NCBI RefSeq assembly: GCF_001078055.1
Contig: NZ_CP010777.1
Location: 3,191,001 to 3,255,000 of the forward strand
Direction of reading: 5' to 3'
Source: Rufibacter radiotolerans
Lineage (GTDB): Bacteria > Bacteroidota > Bacteroidia > Cytophagales > Hymenobacteraceae
Length of the DNA: 64,000 nucleotides
Under the pieces are notes generated by a model, which saw only the letters and a list, made by a program, of their open reading frames with translations, had not been told where the DNA came from and searched no databases. Each line of letters begins with the position of its first letter. Within the stretch, counting starts at the first letter, position 1. Position numbers and translations under genes: made by a program. Positions 26,611 through 35,337 of the stretch are shown one piece after another.

Positions 26611-27162
26611 TTATTTTAAACCAGTTCCGGTTGACGCTGCCCCTTCGTTCCCGTCCTGAAACCAGCTGGCGTACATCACATAGTTGTCGGCGGTTTTGGC
26701 CATGCCGGCAATCTGGTCCTGGCTCAGGGCTTTTACCTTTTTGGCGGGCACCCCGGCATAGATATGGCCGCTCTCACAGATGGTATTCTCCAGCACCACG
26801 GCGCCGGCCGCCACAATGCAGTGCTCCTCCACCACAGCGTTGTCCATGACAATGGCGCCCATGCCAATGAGCACATTGTCCTGCACCGTGCAGCCGTGCA
26901 CCAGGGCGTTATGGCCAATGCTCACGTTGTTGCCAATGGTGGTGGGCGCTTTCTGGTAGGTGCAATGGATCACGGCCCCGTCCTGGATGTTGGTCTTGTT
27001 GCCTATTCTTATGCGGTGCACGTCTCCCCTGATCACGGCGTTAAACCACACCGTACACTGGTCGCCCAGCACCACATCCCCTACAATAGTGGCATTGGGG
27101 GCAATGAAACAATTTTCCCCTATGGTGGGGTGAATACCTTTCACGGGAAGTAGCAACGGCAT
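26611..27162 (-). CDS. gamma-carbonic anhydrase-like hexapeptide protein
   Basis: A 183-residue left-handed beta-helix protein. The hexapeptide repeats run from about residue 10 to 150 (ENCFIAPNATIVGDVVLGDQ, VSIGHNALVHGCTV, IGMGAIVMDNAVVEEHCIV). The zinc-ligand histidines expected for gamma-carbonic anhydrases are seen in AVIHCTY and in SIGHNALVHG. The ATG at 27162 (MPLLLPVKGIHP) matches the family start; 12 upstream residues in frame are ignored. Members act either as carbonic anhydrases or as related acyl-transfer or scaffold proteins, and sequence alone does not decide. Confidence 0.87.
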   Translation of the reverse strand: MPLLLPVKGIHPTIGENCFIAPNATIVGDVVLGDQCTVWFNAVIRGDVHRIRIGNKTNIQDGAVIHCTYQKAPTTIGNNVSIGHNALVHGCTVQDNVLIGMGAIVMDNAVVEEHCIVAAGAVVLENTICESGHIYAGVPAKKVKALSQDQIAGMAKTADNYVMYASWFQDGNEGAASTGTGLK

Positions 27163-27234
27163 GGCTTTATAATTAAGAATTAGGAATAGCAGTACCAAAG
27201 GTAACTATTGGCCCGCACCCGTCAGTAATACGAA

Positions 27235-27278
27235 CGCCGTTTTGTGGCCGTTTTCCAAAAAACGGCTACAAAACGGCG
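27235..27278. repeat. GTTTT/AAAAC palindrome, copy 12
   Basis: Arms of 20 nt (27235-27254 with 27259-27278), with a single G-T type difference. GTGGCC/GGCTAC is a further variant of the variable core. Confidence 0.88.
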
Positions 27279-27323
27279 ACATACCTTCTTTCTGCTATTT
27301 TTCGGCCTCCGGGAAGCCCCTTC

Positions 27324-29705
27324 TTAAAAGGTGGGCACAATAGTAAATAGCTGGCGCTGAGAGCCAACCAGCCCTTTAGGGTGATAGGCTTCTACCTCTA
27401 CCTCAAAATCACCTATGTCATCTGAGGTATAGAAAACCACCGTGGCTGTACCGTTGGCGTTGCTTTGGACAGTTGGCGCCCAATGCAGCAGGCTCCTGAA
27501 ATCTGGCGCCGGCCGGGGAACCGTGTACTCATAAGAAGGTGTCTTGAACGCGAAAGGCTTGGCCAGCCCGGCCCAGGTAAAGGAGTTTTTGTCCTGCATC
27601 TCACGGGGCGAAGGATGCGGCGGATTGGTGGTGATGGACAATACCCCATATCTGCCTATCAGCCCAATGTTGCTCAGCTTGCGCTCCGCATAGAAGAGGT
27701 CTATTTGCTTGATGGCAGCGCCGGGCATATTCAGAAGCCATTCATTATTGGAGACGGGGGTACCGTTCACCAGATACAGCGGACGTTCCGGGAACCGGGC
27801 CCCGGCTTTTTCAGGGGAGAAAATGCGCACCTCTTTGTCTGGCCCTGTACCCACCACGCTGGCCAACGGAACGGTTTCCCGTAACACATCTTCCAGGTTT
27901 TTGAAGGGATTGTACTTGCTCAGATCATAGGACTGGTTCGGCTTGCCAAGTTCGCCCAATAAAACAGCTTCTGACGTGTCTGTGGCCTCCGCCACCGCCA
28001 TGGGTTTCTTTCCATTGAAAAGCGTTTGGGTCTGCGCCCGAACGGCGGCTTGCCGCAGGTACTGCGCCTCCTGCTCTGTTACCCGTAGCGGCAGCGCCGC
28101 TGTTGGAGAAAAGGCCGGCCCATCGGCCCATTCGATAGTGGCATTCTTCACCCGGCTGCCGCCGCTCAGCACCTCGGTCACGTAATGGCCTGGGTTATTG
28201 AAATCCAAAGACAGAAACGAAAAACGTCCCTCAGGGTCTGTTACCTGAACCATGGGTTCTGAACTGGCGCGGCTGAACAAAAGCACCATGGCAGAAGGCA
28301 GCGCATTTCCTTTGGCATCCAAAAGCCTTCCGGCTAATCGCAGGCCCTCGGCAGATTGGGAGGTTGTTGCCGCCAGGGGTTCAGGGGTTTTCACCGTTGG
28401 AAGTAAAGACGGGGCGCCTTCTACCAGCAGAGACCATTCCAGGGCAGACTGCGGCGCCAGACCGGCAGCGGATGCAGACAGCAAATAGGCAGGCACTACT
28501 CCTTTGATGAATTCCTCTTCCAGAGACTTGCCCTGGGTGCTTTGCGCTTGCGCGCGGGACCGTACCACAAAAGACAAGGACGCCTCTACGGGTACTCCGG
28601 AGGCATCGGTTACCTGGGCCGTCACGCGTACCGGTTCGCGGCGGCCGTAGCTCATCCGGTCGGTTTTGACCTTAAGCCGTAATTGCTGGGGGTGCCGCAC
28701 AAACATATATCGTTCGGCCTCTACCTGGCCGTTGGCATTGGTCACCGTTAGCTTCAAGGGGCCATCTGGCAGGGTCTGCTGGTTTATTCTCATAACAGAC
28801 TCTTCGCCCTTGGCCAGGGTGGTTTCCCCAGTAAAGAAAGGCTTCCCGCCGGCGGCGAAGGTTACCTGCACTTTTTTACCGGCGGCATTTTTCAACCAGG
28901 CCGGGCTGGGCAATAACCTGATCTGAAGGAGGCTGTCAGAAGAAGAAGTTACCCGCAAGGCTACTCCCTGGGCCTGCACCGGAGGAAGCTTTAACAGCCC
29001 CTGGGCTTTCTGGTTTTCCAGCGCAAGCTGGTAAGACACCCCTTCGCGCGGGGTGAACAGCATAAACCCCTGCCCGTGGTGATCAGTTTGAAACTTGGTG
29101 GCGGTCCCGTCTGGGGCGGTGATCTTTCCTGTGGCGGCCGTTCCGGTGCCATTCTGGTCCGTGGTTTTGAGCGCCAGTTTATTCTCTACGCCGGCAATGA
29201 GTTTCCCGCCCTCGGGGAACGCGTCCAGCGTGACAGAGGTAACCGCCAGGGGCTGGTCTGCCCTGGCTCTCTCGTTGGCCGGGCCCAGCACCCGTATCCG
29301 TTGCCTGAAAACACCTTCTTTCTCACCAGCCTGCGAGGAAGTGGACGCGGTAACCTCATACAAGCCGCGGGCAAGCGAATCTGCCAGCACAATATTCCCG
29401 ATGGCCATGCCCTGGACAATGGGGAACCGCAGGTGCTGGGTGGTGGCCGCAGAAGACGTTTTAAAGGCCACTTCCAAGACGCTACTGCCGGCAGAGGCTT
29501 GCAGTGACCCGGTTTTCACCACAAAGGCCTTGAACTTTATTGTATCGCCGCTGGCGTAAAAGGGCTGCGAGAACCGCACATGCACTTGCTCCCCGGTGGC
29601 CGTCTGCGACATGCCTTTCTCTGGCCTTGGCATTGCCTGCCCGGCGGCGGCCAGAAAAGGAGATAACAGTAAAAGGAACAGGATCTGGGGGAAGTTCTTC
29701 TTCAT
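27324..29705 (-). CDS. MG2-like surface protein with TonB plug domain, no barrel
   Basis: A 793-residue exported protein with a signal peptide (FPQILFLLLLSPFLAAAGQA). The N-terminal part resembles the MG2 domain of alpha-2-macroglobulins (HVRFSQPFYASGDTIKFKAFV). It is followed by Ig-like strands and a carboxypeptidase-like segment (GRLLDAKGNALPSAMVLLFSR). Residues of about 608-700 look like a TonB-receptor plug (RPLYLVNGTPV and IGRYGVLSITT), but no 22-strand barrel follows, only about 90 residues ending in another MG-like strand set. It is the third gene of an operon, 34 bp after the DUF4249 gene. Related proteins are common beside Bacteroidota receptors; their role is not established. Confidence 0.72.
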   Translation of the reverse strand: MKKNFPQILFLLLLSPFLAAAGQAMPRPEKGMSQTATGEQVHVRFSQPFYASGDTIKFKAFVVKTGSLQASAGSSVLEVAFKTSSAATTQHLRFPIVQGMAIGNIVLADSLARGLYEVTASTSSQAGEKEGVFRQRIRVLGPANERARADQPLAVTSVTLDAFPEGGKLIAGVENKLALKTTDQNGTGTAATGKITAPDGTATKFQTDHHGQGFMLFTPREGVSYQLALENQKAQGLLKLPPVQAQGVALRVTSSSDSLLQIRLLPSPAWLKNAAGKKVQVTFAAGGKPFFTGETTLAKGEESVMRINQQTLPDGPLKLTVTNANGQVEAERYMFVRHPQQLRLKVKTDRMSYGRREPVRVTAQVTDASGVPVEASLSFVVRSRAQAQSTQGKSLEEEFIKGVVPAYLLSASAAGLAPQSALEWSLLVEGAPSLLPTVKTPEPLAATTSQSAEGLRLAGRLLDAKGNALPSAMVLLFSRASSEPMVQVTDPEGRFSFLSLDFNNPGHYVTEVLSGGSRVKNATIEWADGPAFSPTAALPLRVTEQEAQYLRQAAVRAQTQTLFNGKKPMAVAEATDTSEAVLLGELGKPNQSYDLSKYNPFKNLEDVLRETVPLASVVGTGPDKEVRIFSPEKAGARFPERPLYLVNGTPVSNNEWLLNMPGAAIKQIDLFYAERKLSNIGLIGRYGVLSITTNPPHPSPREMQDKNSFTWAGLAKPFAFKTPSYEYTVPRPAPDFRSLLHWAPTVQSNANGTATVVFYTSDDIGDFEVEVEAYHPKGLVGSQRQLFTIVPTF

Positions 29706-29739
29706 TCGGGTATTTAATGCTTCAAAAGGGCTCATGCGC

Positions 29740-30810
29740 TTACCAGAAAGAAGGACGTATCTCTGAACTGAATTTGATGGTGCGGCAATCATCTGGGTAC
29801 TTGAGCAGACCAGGCACCTGGGGCACTTCCTCGCGCTTCACGAACACTGCCTTTCTGGTGACCGCCGAGGCCCCAAAATAGCCGAACACCGGCTCCTCTG
29901 GGTTGGCAAGGTTTCTGACGTTGCCTTTGGCATTGGCTGGGGGCGGGTCCAGCACCGAACCTACGCTGCGGGACTGGGCAATAAAATCTTCCCAGAAGTC
30001 ATACCCCGTTTCTGAAAGCGAGTATTGCACCGCCTCTACCCGTAAGCGCACATTAATGGTTTCACCGGTAAGCGGCACAATGCCTACTGGTTTTCTAAAG
30101 GTGTTGCCGTTGAAAAGCCGGTCCTCCCCCACTACCATCAGGTTGGTGGTGTCATAGACCCAGCAGGTTTGACAGCACTTCTTGGGTTTGGGGATGGGGA
30201 AACTTCCCCGGGGCGGTACCTCTTCATAGTCCCAGGGCTGGGTGGACACCTCATAGATGGCCTTCCATTCCCACCGGTAGAAGTTTTTGGCGTTGCCAGG
30301 GTCTTTGGTGCGCACAAAGGCCTCAAAACGCTGGTTGGCAATAGGCTCAGGGCCCTGGTCAAAGACAGGCTTCCTCTGGAAATCCAGCTCCAGTTCTTCA
30401 ATGGGGGCCACGGGGGCCAGCACCTCGGCCGTAGACTGGTAATTACGGCCATCTTTTAATGTTACGGAAAGGGTATACACCCCGCCCACGCGGCCACGCA
30501 TGCCAGTAGGGCTGGTTTTGAAAATACCCAGGCCGTGTTCTCTCAAGACCTCGTGCGCGCCCCGTTCATCTGTGATCACTACCTGCGCGCCTCTCAGGCC
30601 TTCTTCCTTTATGCCGGTGGGCCTGCCGTAGGGCACGGTCATTCTCACGTTCACGGTGTAAGGCCCGGGTTCATCTGTAATGAGGCCCTGCACCGCCAGG
30701 TATTTCACGGTCTGGGTGGGTTTGAGGTCTACGGGGTCTACACACCCCCAAAGCAGAAAGCACAGGAGCCCCAAAAAGAAATTTACCGGACCAATGGATT
30801 GCTGATACAT
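29740..30810 (-). CDS. DUF4249 domain lipoprotein
   Basis: A 356-residue protein whose signal peptide ends in the lipobox LLWGC at about residues 19-23. Mature features VKYLAVQGLITDEPGPYTVNV, GAQVVITDERG and GGVYTLSVTLKDGRNYQS define DUF4249, a family regularly encoded directly after a TonB-dependent receptor in Bacteroidota. It is assumed to be a surface-exposed partner of that receptor. The gene starts 6 bp after the receptor gene, so the two are surely co-transcribed. A CCQTC motif near residue 215 (PKPKKCCQTCWVYD) is a possible metal or disulfide site. Confidence 0.87.
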   Translation of the reverse strand: MYQQSIGPVNFFLGLLCFLLWGCVDPVDLKPTQTVKYLAVQGLITDEPGPYTVNVRMTVPYGRPTGIKEEGLRGAQVVITDERGAHEVLREHGLGIFKTSPTGMRGRVGGVYTLSVTLKDGRNYQSTAEVLAPVAPIEELELDFQRKPVFDQGPEPIANQRFEAFVRTKDPGNAKNFYRWEWKAIYEVSTQPWDYEEVPPRGSFPIPKPKKCCQTCWVYDTTNLMVVGEDRLFNGNTFRKPVGIVPLTGETINVRLRVEAVQYSLSETGYDFWEDFIAQSRSVGSVLDPPPANAKGNVRNLANPEEPVFGYFGASAVTRKAVFVKREEVPQVPGLLKYPDDCRTIKFSSEIRPSFW

Positions 30811-30816
30811 AGGGGG

Positions 30817-33519
30817 TTAAAATTTAAAGTCATAGGTGATGGAAGGCAGCGGCACCCCTACCACAGAAAGCCGGTATGCTTGCGGCACGGCGTAGGCATC
30901 ATCTCTGAAGAAAACCGAGTACGCGTTGCGCCGGGCATACACATTATAGATGGATATGTTCCAGCGGCCTTCCCACTTCTTGTCTTTCTTGTGGTTGGTT
31001 TCAATGGTCATGGAAAGGTCTAAGCGGTGGTAAGCCGGAATGCGGGCCTGGTTTCTATCCCCGTAAACAGGCACGGTATTGCCCTCCATTTCATATAACC
31101 CAATAGGCATAGTGGTAGGCCGGCCAGAGCTGAACGTGAAATTAGAGGCAAAGCCCAGCCTTCTGGTCAATTGGTAATTTGCAACCAGGGCCAGGTTGTG
31201 CGGCTTGTCATAATTGGTGGGGTAAAAGGCGCCGTTATTGATCTTCTCCTGCTTGAAAAACCCGTTCACCTGTATCTCTGACCGGGAATAGGTATAGCTT
31301 ATCCATCCGGTCAGGTTGCCTTCTCTTTTGGAGAGCTGCATTTCCAGACCGTAGCCACGCCCTTTGCCAGGCAACAGTTCCGCCTCTACGGCAGGGTTCA
31401 GCCACAACTCGGCGCCTTCTTTGTAGTCCAGTTGGTTCTGTATTTTCTTGTAATAGGTCTCAACGGAGAATTCTATTTTGTTGCCGCCAAAGTTATGGAA
31501 GTAGCCTATGGACCATTGGTCAGCGAGCTGGGGCTTGAGGTAGGTATTGCTGGACTGCCAGAAGTCTAGGGGGGCCACCGCCATAGCCCCGGAGATGAGA
31601 TGGGTATATTGCCGCATACGCTGGTACCCCGCTTTCACCGAGTTGGCTTCTGTGAAACTGTATTTAAGCGAGGCGCGGGGCTCCAGCCCATGGTACGTGG
31701 CGATGGCGCTGCCCGCCCCATAACGCAAGGTGTCTGTGATGGTGCGCTGCTGCCGGTGCTGGGTGGGGTCATACACGTACACCTCGCCCGCCCCCCGGTT
31801 CTGGTACAGGGAATACCGCATGCCCAGCATGACCGTCCACTGCTGGGTAATGGTGAATTCATCGCTCAGGTAGGCGGCTGCTTCTATGGCCTGGTCATTG
31901 GGCAGGATCAGTTCATTAATGGCAGATCCCGCTTCGGTAGGCTTAAATTGACCAGGTTTAAAGCCAAAACGGGTGGCTTCGGCCCCGAAGTTAAACTGAT
32001 GTCTTTTAGCATCATAGACAAACGCCGCCTTCAGACTCCCCGACCAGATGCCGTTGCTGAACTCAGAGGCATTGCCCAGGCTTTTGTCTGTGATGGCAAA
32101 CCGGTACTTGCTGAACACCCCGCTCAGGGAACCCTGCAGGTTGTCACTGAACGTGTGCGTGTGCTTAAGCGCGACCCCGGTATTCTCCCAGGAGTAAATG
32201 CTGTCTTGGGTAAACCCGAAGGCGTCATGGCTGAAATAGCCGTTTAACGTAAGGTTATCTTTGGGGCTGAAGGTGTGCTTGACACTGGCGTTGCCGTCAT
32301 AAAAAGTGGCATGGCCTTCCTTTAGCCGCTTGTCTTTTAGGGCGTGAAGTAACCAGTTAGGATACGCGGCCCGACCGGCCACCAGAAAAGTAGTTTTCTC
32401 AGAAAGCAGCGGACCTTCCAGGGCCAGGCGGCTGGTGATAGGGCCTATGCCTCCGGTTCCCGTAAGTTTGCCTCCCTTTCCTTCGCGCTGCTGCACCTCC
32501 AGCACCGAGGACAACCTACCGCCGTACCGCGCCGGAATACCGCCCCGGTAAAAGGTAAGGTCCTTGACCACATCTGGATTAAAGACCGAAAAGAAGCCAA
32601 ACAAGTGGGAAGGATTATAGATAGGGATCTGGCCCATTAGCACCAGGTTCTGGTCGGCGCCCCCGCCCCGCACGTTAAAGCCCGAAGAGCCTTCGCCCAC
32701 AGAACTCACGCCCGGCAGCAGCAGCACGCTTTTCACCACGTCCACCTCCCCCAGAAAAGCGGGCATTTTCCGGATCACGCCAATGTTGAGTTTGTTGGCC
32801 CCTACCTGCACGCTGTTCACGTTGCTGTCGCCGGGCCGGTCTCCCCTGATCTCTACTTCATTCAAGACAACCACACTCTGGTGCAAGGGTAGGTTCAGGG
32901 TGCCGGCGGCGTACAGGCCAATCTGTCTTTCCTCGGGCAGCAGCCCTACATATTTAAAGGTTACCAGGTGCTCGCCTGTAGGCAGGAGCAGGCGGTAATT
33001 GCCGTTGGCATCGGTTTGGTCACCCACCGCCAGGGCGGGCACAGAGACCGTGGCGCCTACCAGAGGTTCATTGGTTTTGGCGTTGGTAAGTCTTCCGCGT
33101 AGCTCTACCTTTTTAGTGTCACTTACGTTTTTAGGCAACCCGAAGAGCAGGCGGGGCAAGGCTTTGCCCTGTTTGTCTTTGTACACCACGGCCGGGTGCG
33201 AGGCCCTGGAAGGAAAGATCACTACCGCGTAGGTATGGTACCAGGCCGCCTCCAGCTCTGTTTCTGATAGCAGCACCGCCACCACCTGGGCTACGTTTTC
33301 TTGCGCAAACTCCCCGCTCACCGTAATGTCTTTCAACCAGTCTGGCTCAAAATAGAAACGCACCGGGGTCTTGGTCTGAATTTCCTGGAGCGCCTGCTGA
33401 AGCGGCGTCTTGTCAAATTTTCCGCTGAAAAAAGAGCTGTCTGAGACCTGCGAAAACCCGGCCAGCGAAACCAAAAGAAAAAAAGCACACAACCAGAAAC
33501 GGAGTGAGAAACAAAGCAT
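30817..33519 (-). CDS. TonB-dependent receptor with STN domain
   Basis: A 900-residue outer-membrane receptor. Order of parts: signal peptide (1-23); an STN/secretin-like domain at about 28-105 (KTPLQQALQEIQTKTPVRFYFEP), usually a sign of signalling to a FecR/anti-sigma partner; a carboxypeptidase-like domain at about 140-215 (LRGRLTNAKTNEPLVGATVSV); a plug at about 225-345 (GSSGFNVRGGGADQNLVLMG); and a beta-barrel to the end. No sigma/anti-sigma pair is in the window, although the STN domain suggests one. It is the first gene of a three-gene operon. The ligand is unknown. Confidence 0.9.
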   Translation of the reverse strand: MLCFSLRFWLCAFFLLVSLAGFSQVSDSSFFSGKFDKTPLQQALQEIQTKTPVRFYFEPDWLKDITVSGEFAQENVAQVVAVLLSETELEAAWYHTYAVVIFPSRASHPAVVYKDKQGKALPRLLFGLPKNVSDTKKVELRGRLTNAKTNEPLVGATVSVPALAVGDQTDANGNYRLLLPTGEHLVTFKYVGLLPEERQIGLYAAGTLNLPLHQSVVVLNEVEIRGDRPGDSNVNSVQVGANKLNIGVIRKMPAFLGEVDVVKSVLLLPGVSSVGEGSSGFNVRGGGADQNLVLMGQIPIYNPSHLFGFFSVFNPDVVKDLTFYRGGIPARYGGRLSSVLEVQQREGKGGKLTGTGGIGPITSRLALEGPLLSEKTTFLVAGRAAYPNWLLHALKDKRLKEGHATFYDGNASVKHTFSPKDNLTLNGYFSHDAFGFTQDSIYSWENTGVALKHTHTFSDNLQGSLSGVFSKYRFAITDKSLGNASEFSNGIWSGSLKAAFVYDAKRHQFNFGAEATRFGFKPGQFKPTEAGSAINELILPNDQAIEAAAYLSDEFTITQQWTVMLGMRYSLYQNRGAGEVYVYDPTQHRQQRTITDTLRYGAGSAIATYHGLEPRASLKYSFTEANSVKAGYQRMRQYTHLISGAMAVAPLDFWQSSNTYLKPQLADQWSIGYFHNFGGNKIEFSVETYYKKIQNQLDYKEGAELWLNPAVEAELLPGKGRGYGLEMQLSKREGNLTGWISYTYSRSEIQVNGFFKQEKINNGAFYPTNYDKPHNLALVANYQLTRRLGFASNFTFSSGRPTTMPIGLYEMEGNTVPVYGDRNQARIPAYHRLDLSMTIETNHKKDKKWEGRWNISIYNVYARRNAYSVFFRDDAYAVPQAYRLSVVGVPLPSITYDFKF

Positions 33520-33667
33520 ACCTTATTGAATGAGGGAACCTAAAAAGCCTGCTTACAGACAACCCAAAGCAAATAAAAATATATAGAATATACCATTCCG
33601 GAGGACGGTATATTTTAATAATATTTATAAATGATTGGTTTTAACCGGAATTCAGGAAAGATCTCTT

Positions 33668-34648
33668 TTAAGAAAGCATCTTCCTCCAGGTGCCTTTTCT
33701 AAGGTTATATTTGAGGGTGCTGGGCAGCGCTTTCCACCAGTAGCTGTTCAGCTCCACCGCAAAGCTGGGTTGCATGTAACAGTTGATGGTGCAGCCCTCG
33801 CAGGCCGGCAGGCGGCCTTCTAAAGCGATCAGTTCTTTTACCTCTTTGGACTTGTAAAGGTCATAGAGTTTACCCTTAATGGGAAACGTCTGCGCGCCCA
33901 AATGGTAGCACGGCAAGACCAATTCATTCTCCGGGGAGATGACCAGCGTGGTGCTGGCAGCCTTGCACACCGGCTTATCTACATGGTTACCCCCATCCTT
34001 ACGCAGCTTCACGAAGGCCTCGTTCATGTATACCCACTTTTGCTTACTAAAGGTGACCAGGTAATCCAGTTCGGCTTCAGACAATTGCGCGCCGGTCTCT
34101 ACCTGGTTGTACTCAAAGGCCGGATTCAAAAGCAGCATGAGGTTATTGGGCAGGCAGATCTCGTTATACACCCGTTCTATCTGGTCCAGATTGTGCTTGA
34201 ACACGGTGAACAGGATATCGGGGCGCTCGCCCAGGCTTTTGGCTACTTCAATGGATTGCAATACAAAGTCAAAGCAGGCCACACCGCGGCCGGTGTCATG
34301 CTCCGTTTTATCTGCGGAGTCCAGCGAGAAGTGAAGCATGTCCACCTTTCCTTTCAGGCGCTCGGCCCACTTGGGGTAGAGCAGTCCGTTTGTGGTAAGA
34401 GTGGTTATGAACCCCAGTTCCTGGGCTACTTCCAGAAACTGGTCAATCTGCCGGTGCAGCAAAGGCTCGCCCCCCGTAAAATCAATGACGTTCACCCCCA
34501 GTTTGCGCAAATCGGTGAGGTTCTGCCGCACGTCTTCCAGCTGAATGTACGGCGACGGCTTCTCCCAAATGTCACAGAAGGAGCACTTGGCATTGCACCG
34601 GTACGTCACGTAGTAATTGGCCAGAACTGGGTGGTGGATTAAGCGCAT
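33668..34648 (-). CDS. radical SAM/SPASM-type enzyme
   Basis: A 326-residue protein that binds a [4Fe-4S] cluster through C18, C22 and C25 (CNAKCSFC) and would cleave S-adenosylmethionine. The GGEPLLH motif follows near residue 62. The C-terminal part has a further cysteine set (CKAA, LPCYHLG, ACEGCTINC), as in SPASM or twitch auxiliary-cluster domains. The ATG at 34648 is chosen over 34687, whose extra residues include two cysteines and no family match. It lies between two receptor loci but is not tightly linked to either. No precursor peptide gene is evident, so a peptide-modifying role is unproven. Confidence 0.82.
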   Translation of the reverse strand: MRLIHHPVLANYYVTYRCNAKCSFCDIWEKPSPYIQLEDVRQNLTDLRKLGVNVIDFTGGEPLLHRQIDQFLEVAQELGFITTLTTNGLLYPKWAERLKGKVDMLHFSLDSADKTEHDTGRGVACFDFVLQSIEVAKSLGERPDILFTVFKHNLDQIERVYNEICLPNNLMLLLNPAFEYNQVETGAQLSEAELDYLVTFSKQKWVYMNEAFVKLRKDGGNHVDKPVCKAASTTLVISPENELVLPCYHLGAQTFPIKGKLYDLYKSKEVKELIALEGRLPACEGCTINCYMQPSFAVELNSYWWKALPSTLKYNLRKGTWRKMLS

Positions 34649-34736
34649 GTGGGTTTGGTCATCGGAATGGCAAGGTACGCATTGCATACGGAATTTAGGT
34701 CAATGGCGGTGATTCCGCGGATTTCCTCTGTTTATT

Positions 34737-34772
34737 GTTTTGGGGGTGTTTTGAGGAAAATGGGCTTGAAAC
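34737..34772. repeat. GTTTT/AAAAC palindrome, copy 13
   Basis: GTTTTGGGGGTGTTTTGAG pairs imperfectly with GAAAATGGGCTTGAAAC, upstream of the radical SAM gene. Confidence 0.5.
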
Positions 34773-34944
34773 GGTTTTTCTTTATTGCTGATTGTTTATA
34801 GCAGATAGCTTTAATAGTTAATCTCGCCGTTGTTGGTGTTCTCACCAGCGACTGAAACTGCCTTTCCATTTACCAATAAGCCGTTGCTTTCTATCTCTTC
34901 CTACTAAGCCTCCAGGCTGTAGTTGCGCCCTGCCGGCGTCTGTC

Positions 34945-35023
34945 ACTTTTCTCCTTGATGAGAAAAGTAACCAAAAGAATCAAGAAGCCCCGAACTCGCT
35001 GCCGCTCAGACAGGCGGGGCTTC
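34945..35023. repeat. hairpin pair resembling a dispersed intergenic repeat
   Basis: Two adjacent hairpins: ACTTTTCTC with GAGAAAAGT (34945-34968), and GAAGCCCCG with CGGGGCTTC (34984-35023). A similar sequence around AGAAAAGTAACCAAAAGAA is, from memory, frequent between genes in many bacteria. Only one copy lies in this window. Confidence 0.45.
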
Positions 35024-35219
35024 AAGAAGGTACCACCGGGCAAAGGCTATCTGTTCCATAGTGAGCTTACGTCCTTGCGGCTGGAATTGCCGCTGCTTGC
35101 CCCTGCCCATGCTTCGGGCTACGCGTGGCGGCCCTCCGCCAGGTGCGGGGCAGGATATGGGTTGCTGCTTTGTCCGCTGCAATGCCTGCATCGCCCGGCG
35201 GGCGGAGGGAAAGGTCGGG

Positions 35220-35239
35220 ACAGGGCTTGACCTGTCCGC
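35220..35239 (-). repeat. 20-bp dispersed word, inverted copy
   Basis: The reverse complement of 35220-35239 is GCGGACAGGTCAAGCCCTGT, identical to 62078-62097 and 63639-63658. Confidence 0.75.
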
Positions 35240-35291
35240 TGCGGTTCAAATGGTAACCCTGTTTCTTGGTGGTTGCCCGTTTCCAACCTTG

Positions 35292-35333
35292 AGTGTTTTG
35301 GGCCTGTTTTCTGGAAAACGGGCCCAAAATACT
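35292..35333. repeat. GTTTT/AAAAC palindrome, copy 14
   Basis: Arms of 20 nt (35292-35311 with 35314-35333) with two differences, 4 bp after the receptor stop codon on the minus strand. Confidence 0.85.
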
Positions 35334-35337
35334 TTCC

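Larger units (their letters stand above)
34649..35337. other. gene-poor gap with several dispersed repeats
   Basis: About 690 bp with no gene I can support. It contains two GTTTT/AAAAC palindromes (34737 and 35292), a hairpin-bearing segment (34945-35023) resembling a widespread intergenic repeat, and an inverted copy of a 20-bp word that also occurs near 62.1 and 63.6 kb. Open frames here have no plausible protein features. Confidence 0.55.

Noticed and set aside
34955..35230. A 91-codon frame beginning MMRKVTKRIKKPRTR
   Set aside because: It is translated from a hairpin-rich dispersed repeat; the predicted protein has skewed Arg/Gly/Cys composition and no promoter or terminator.
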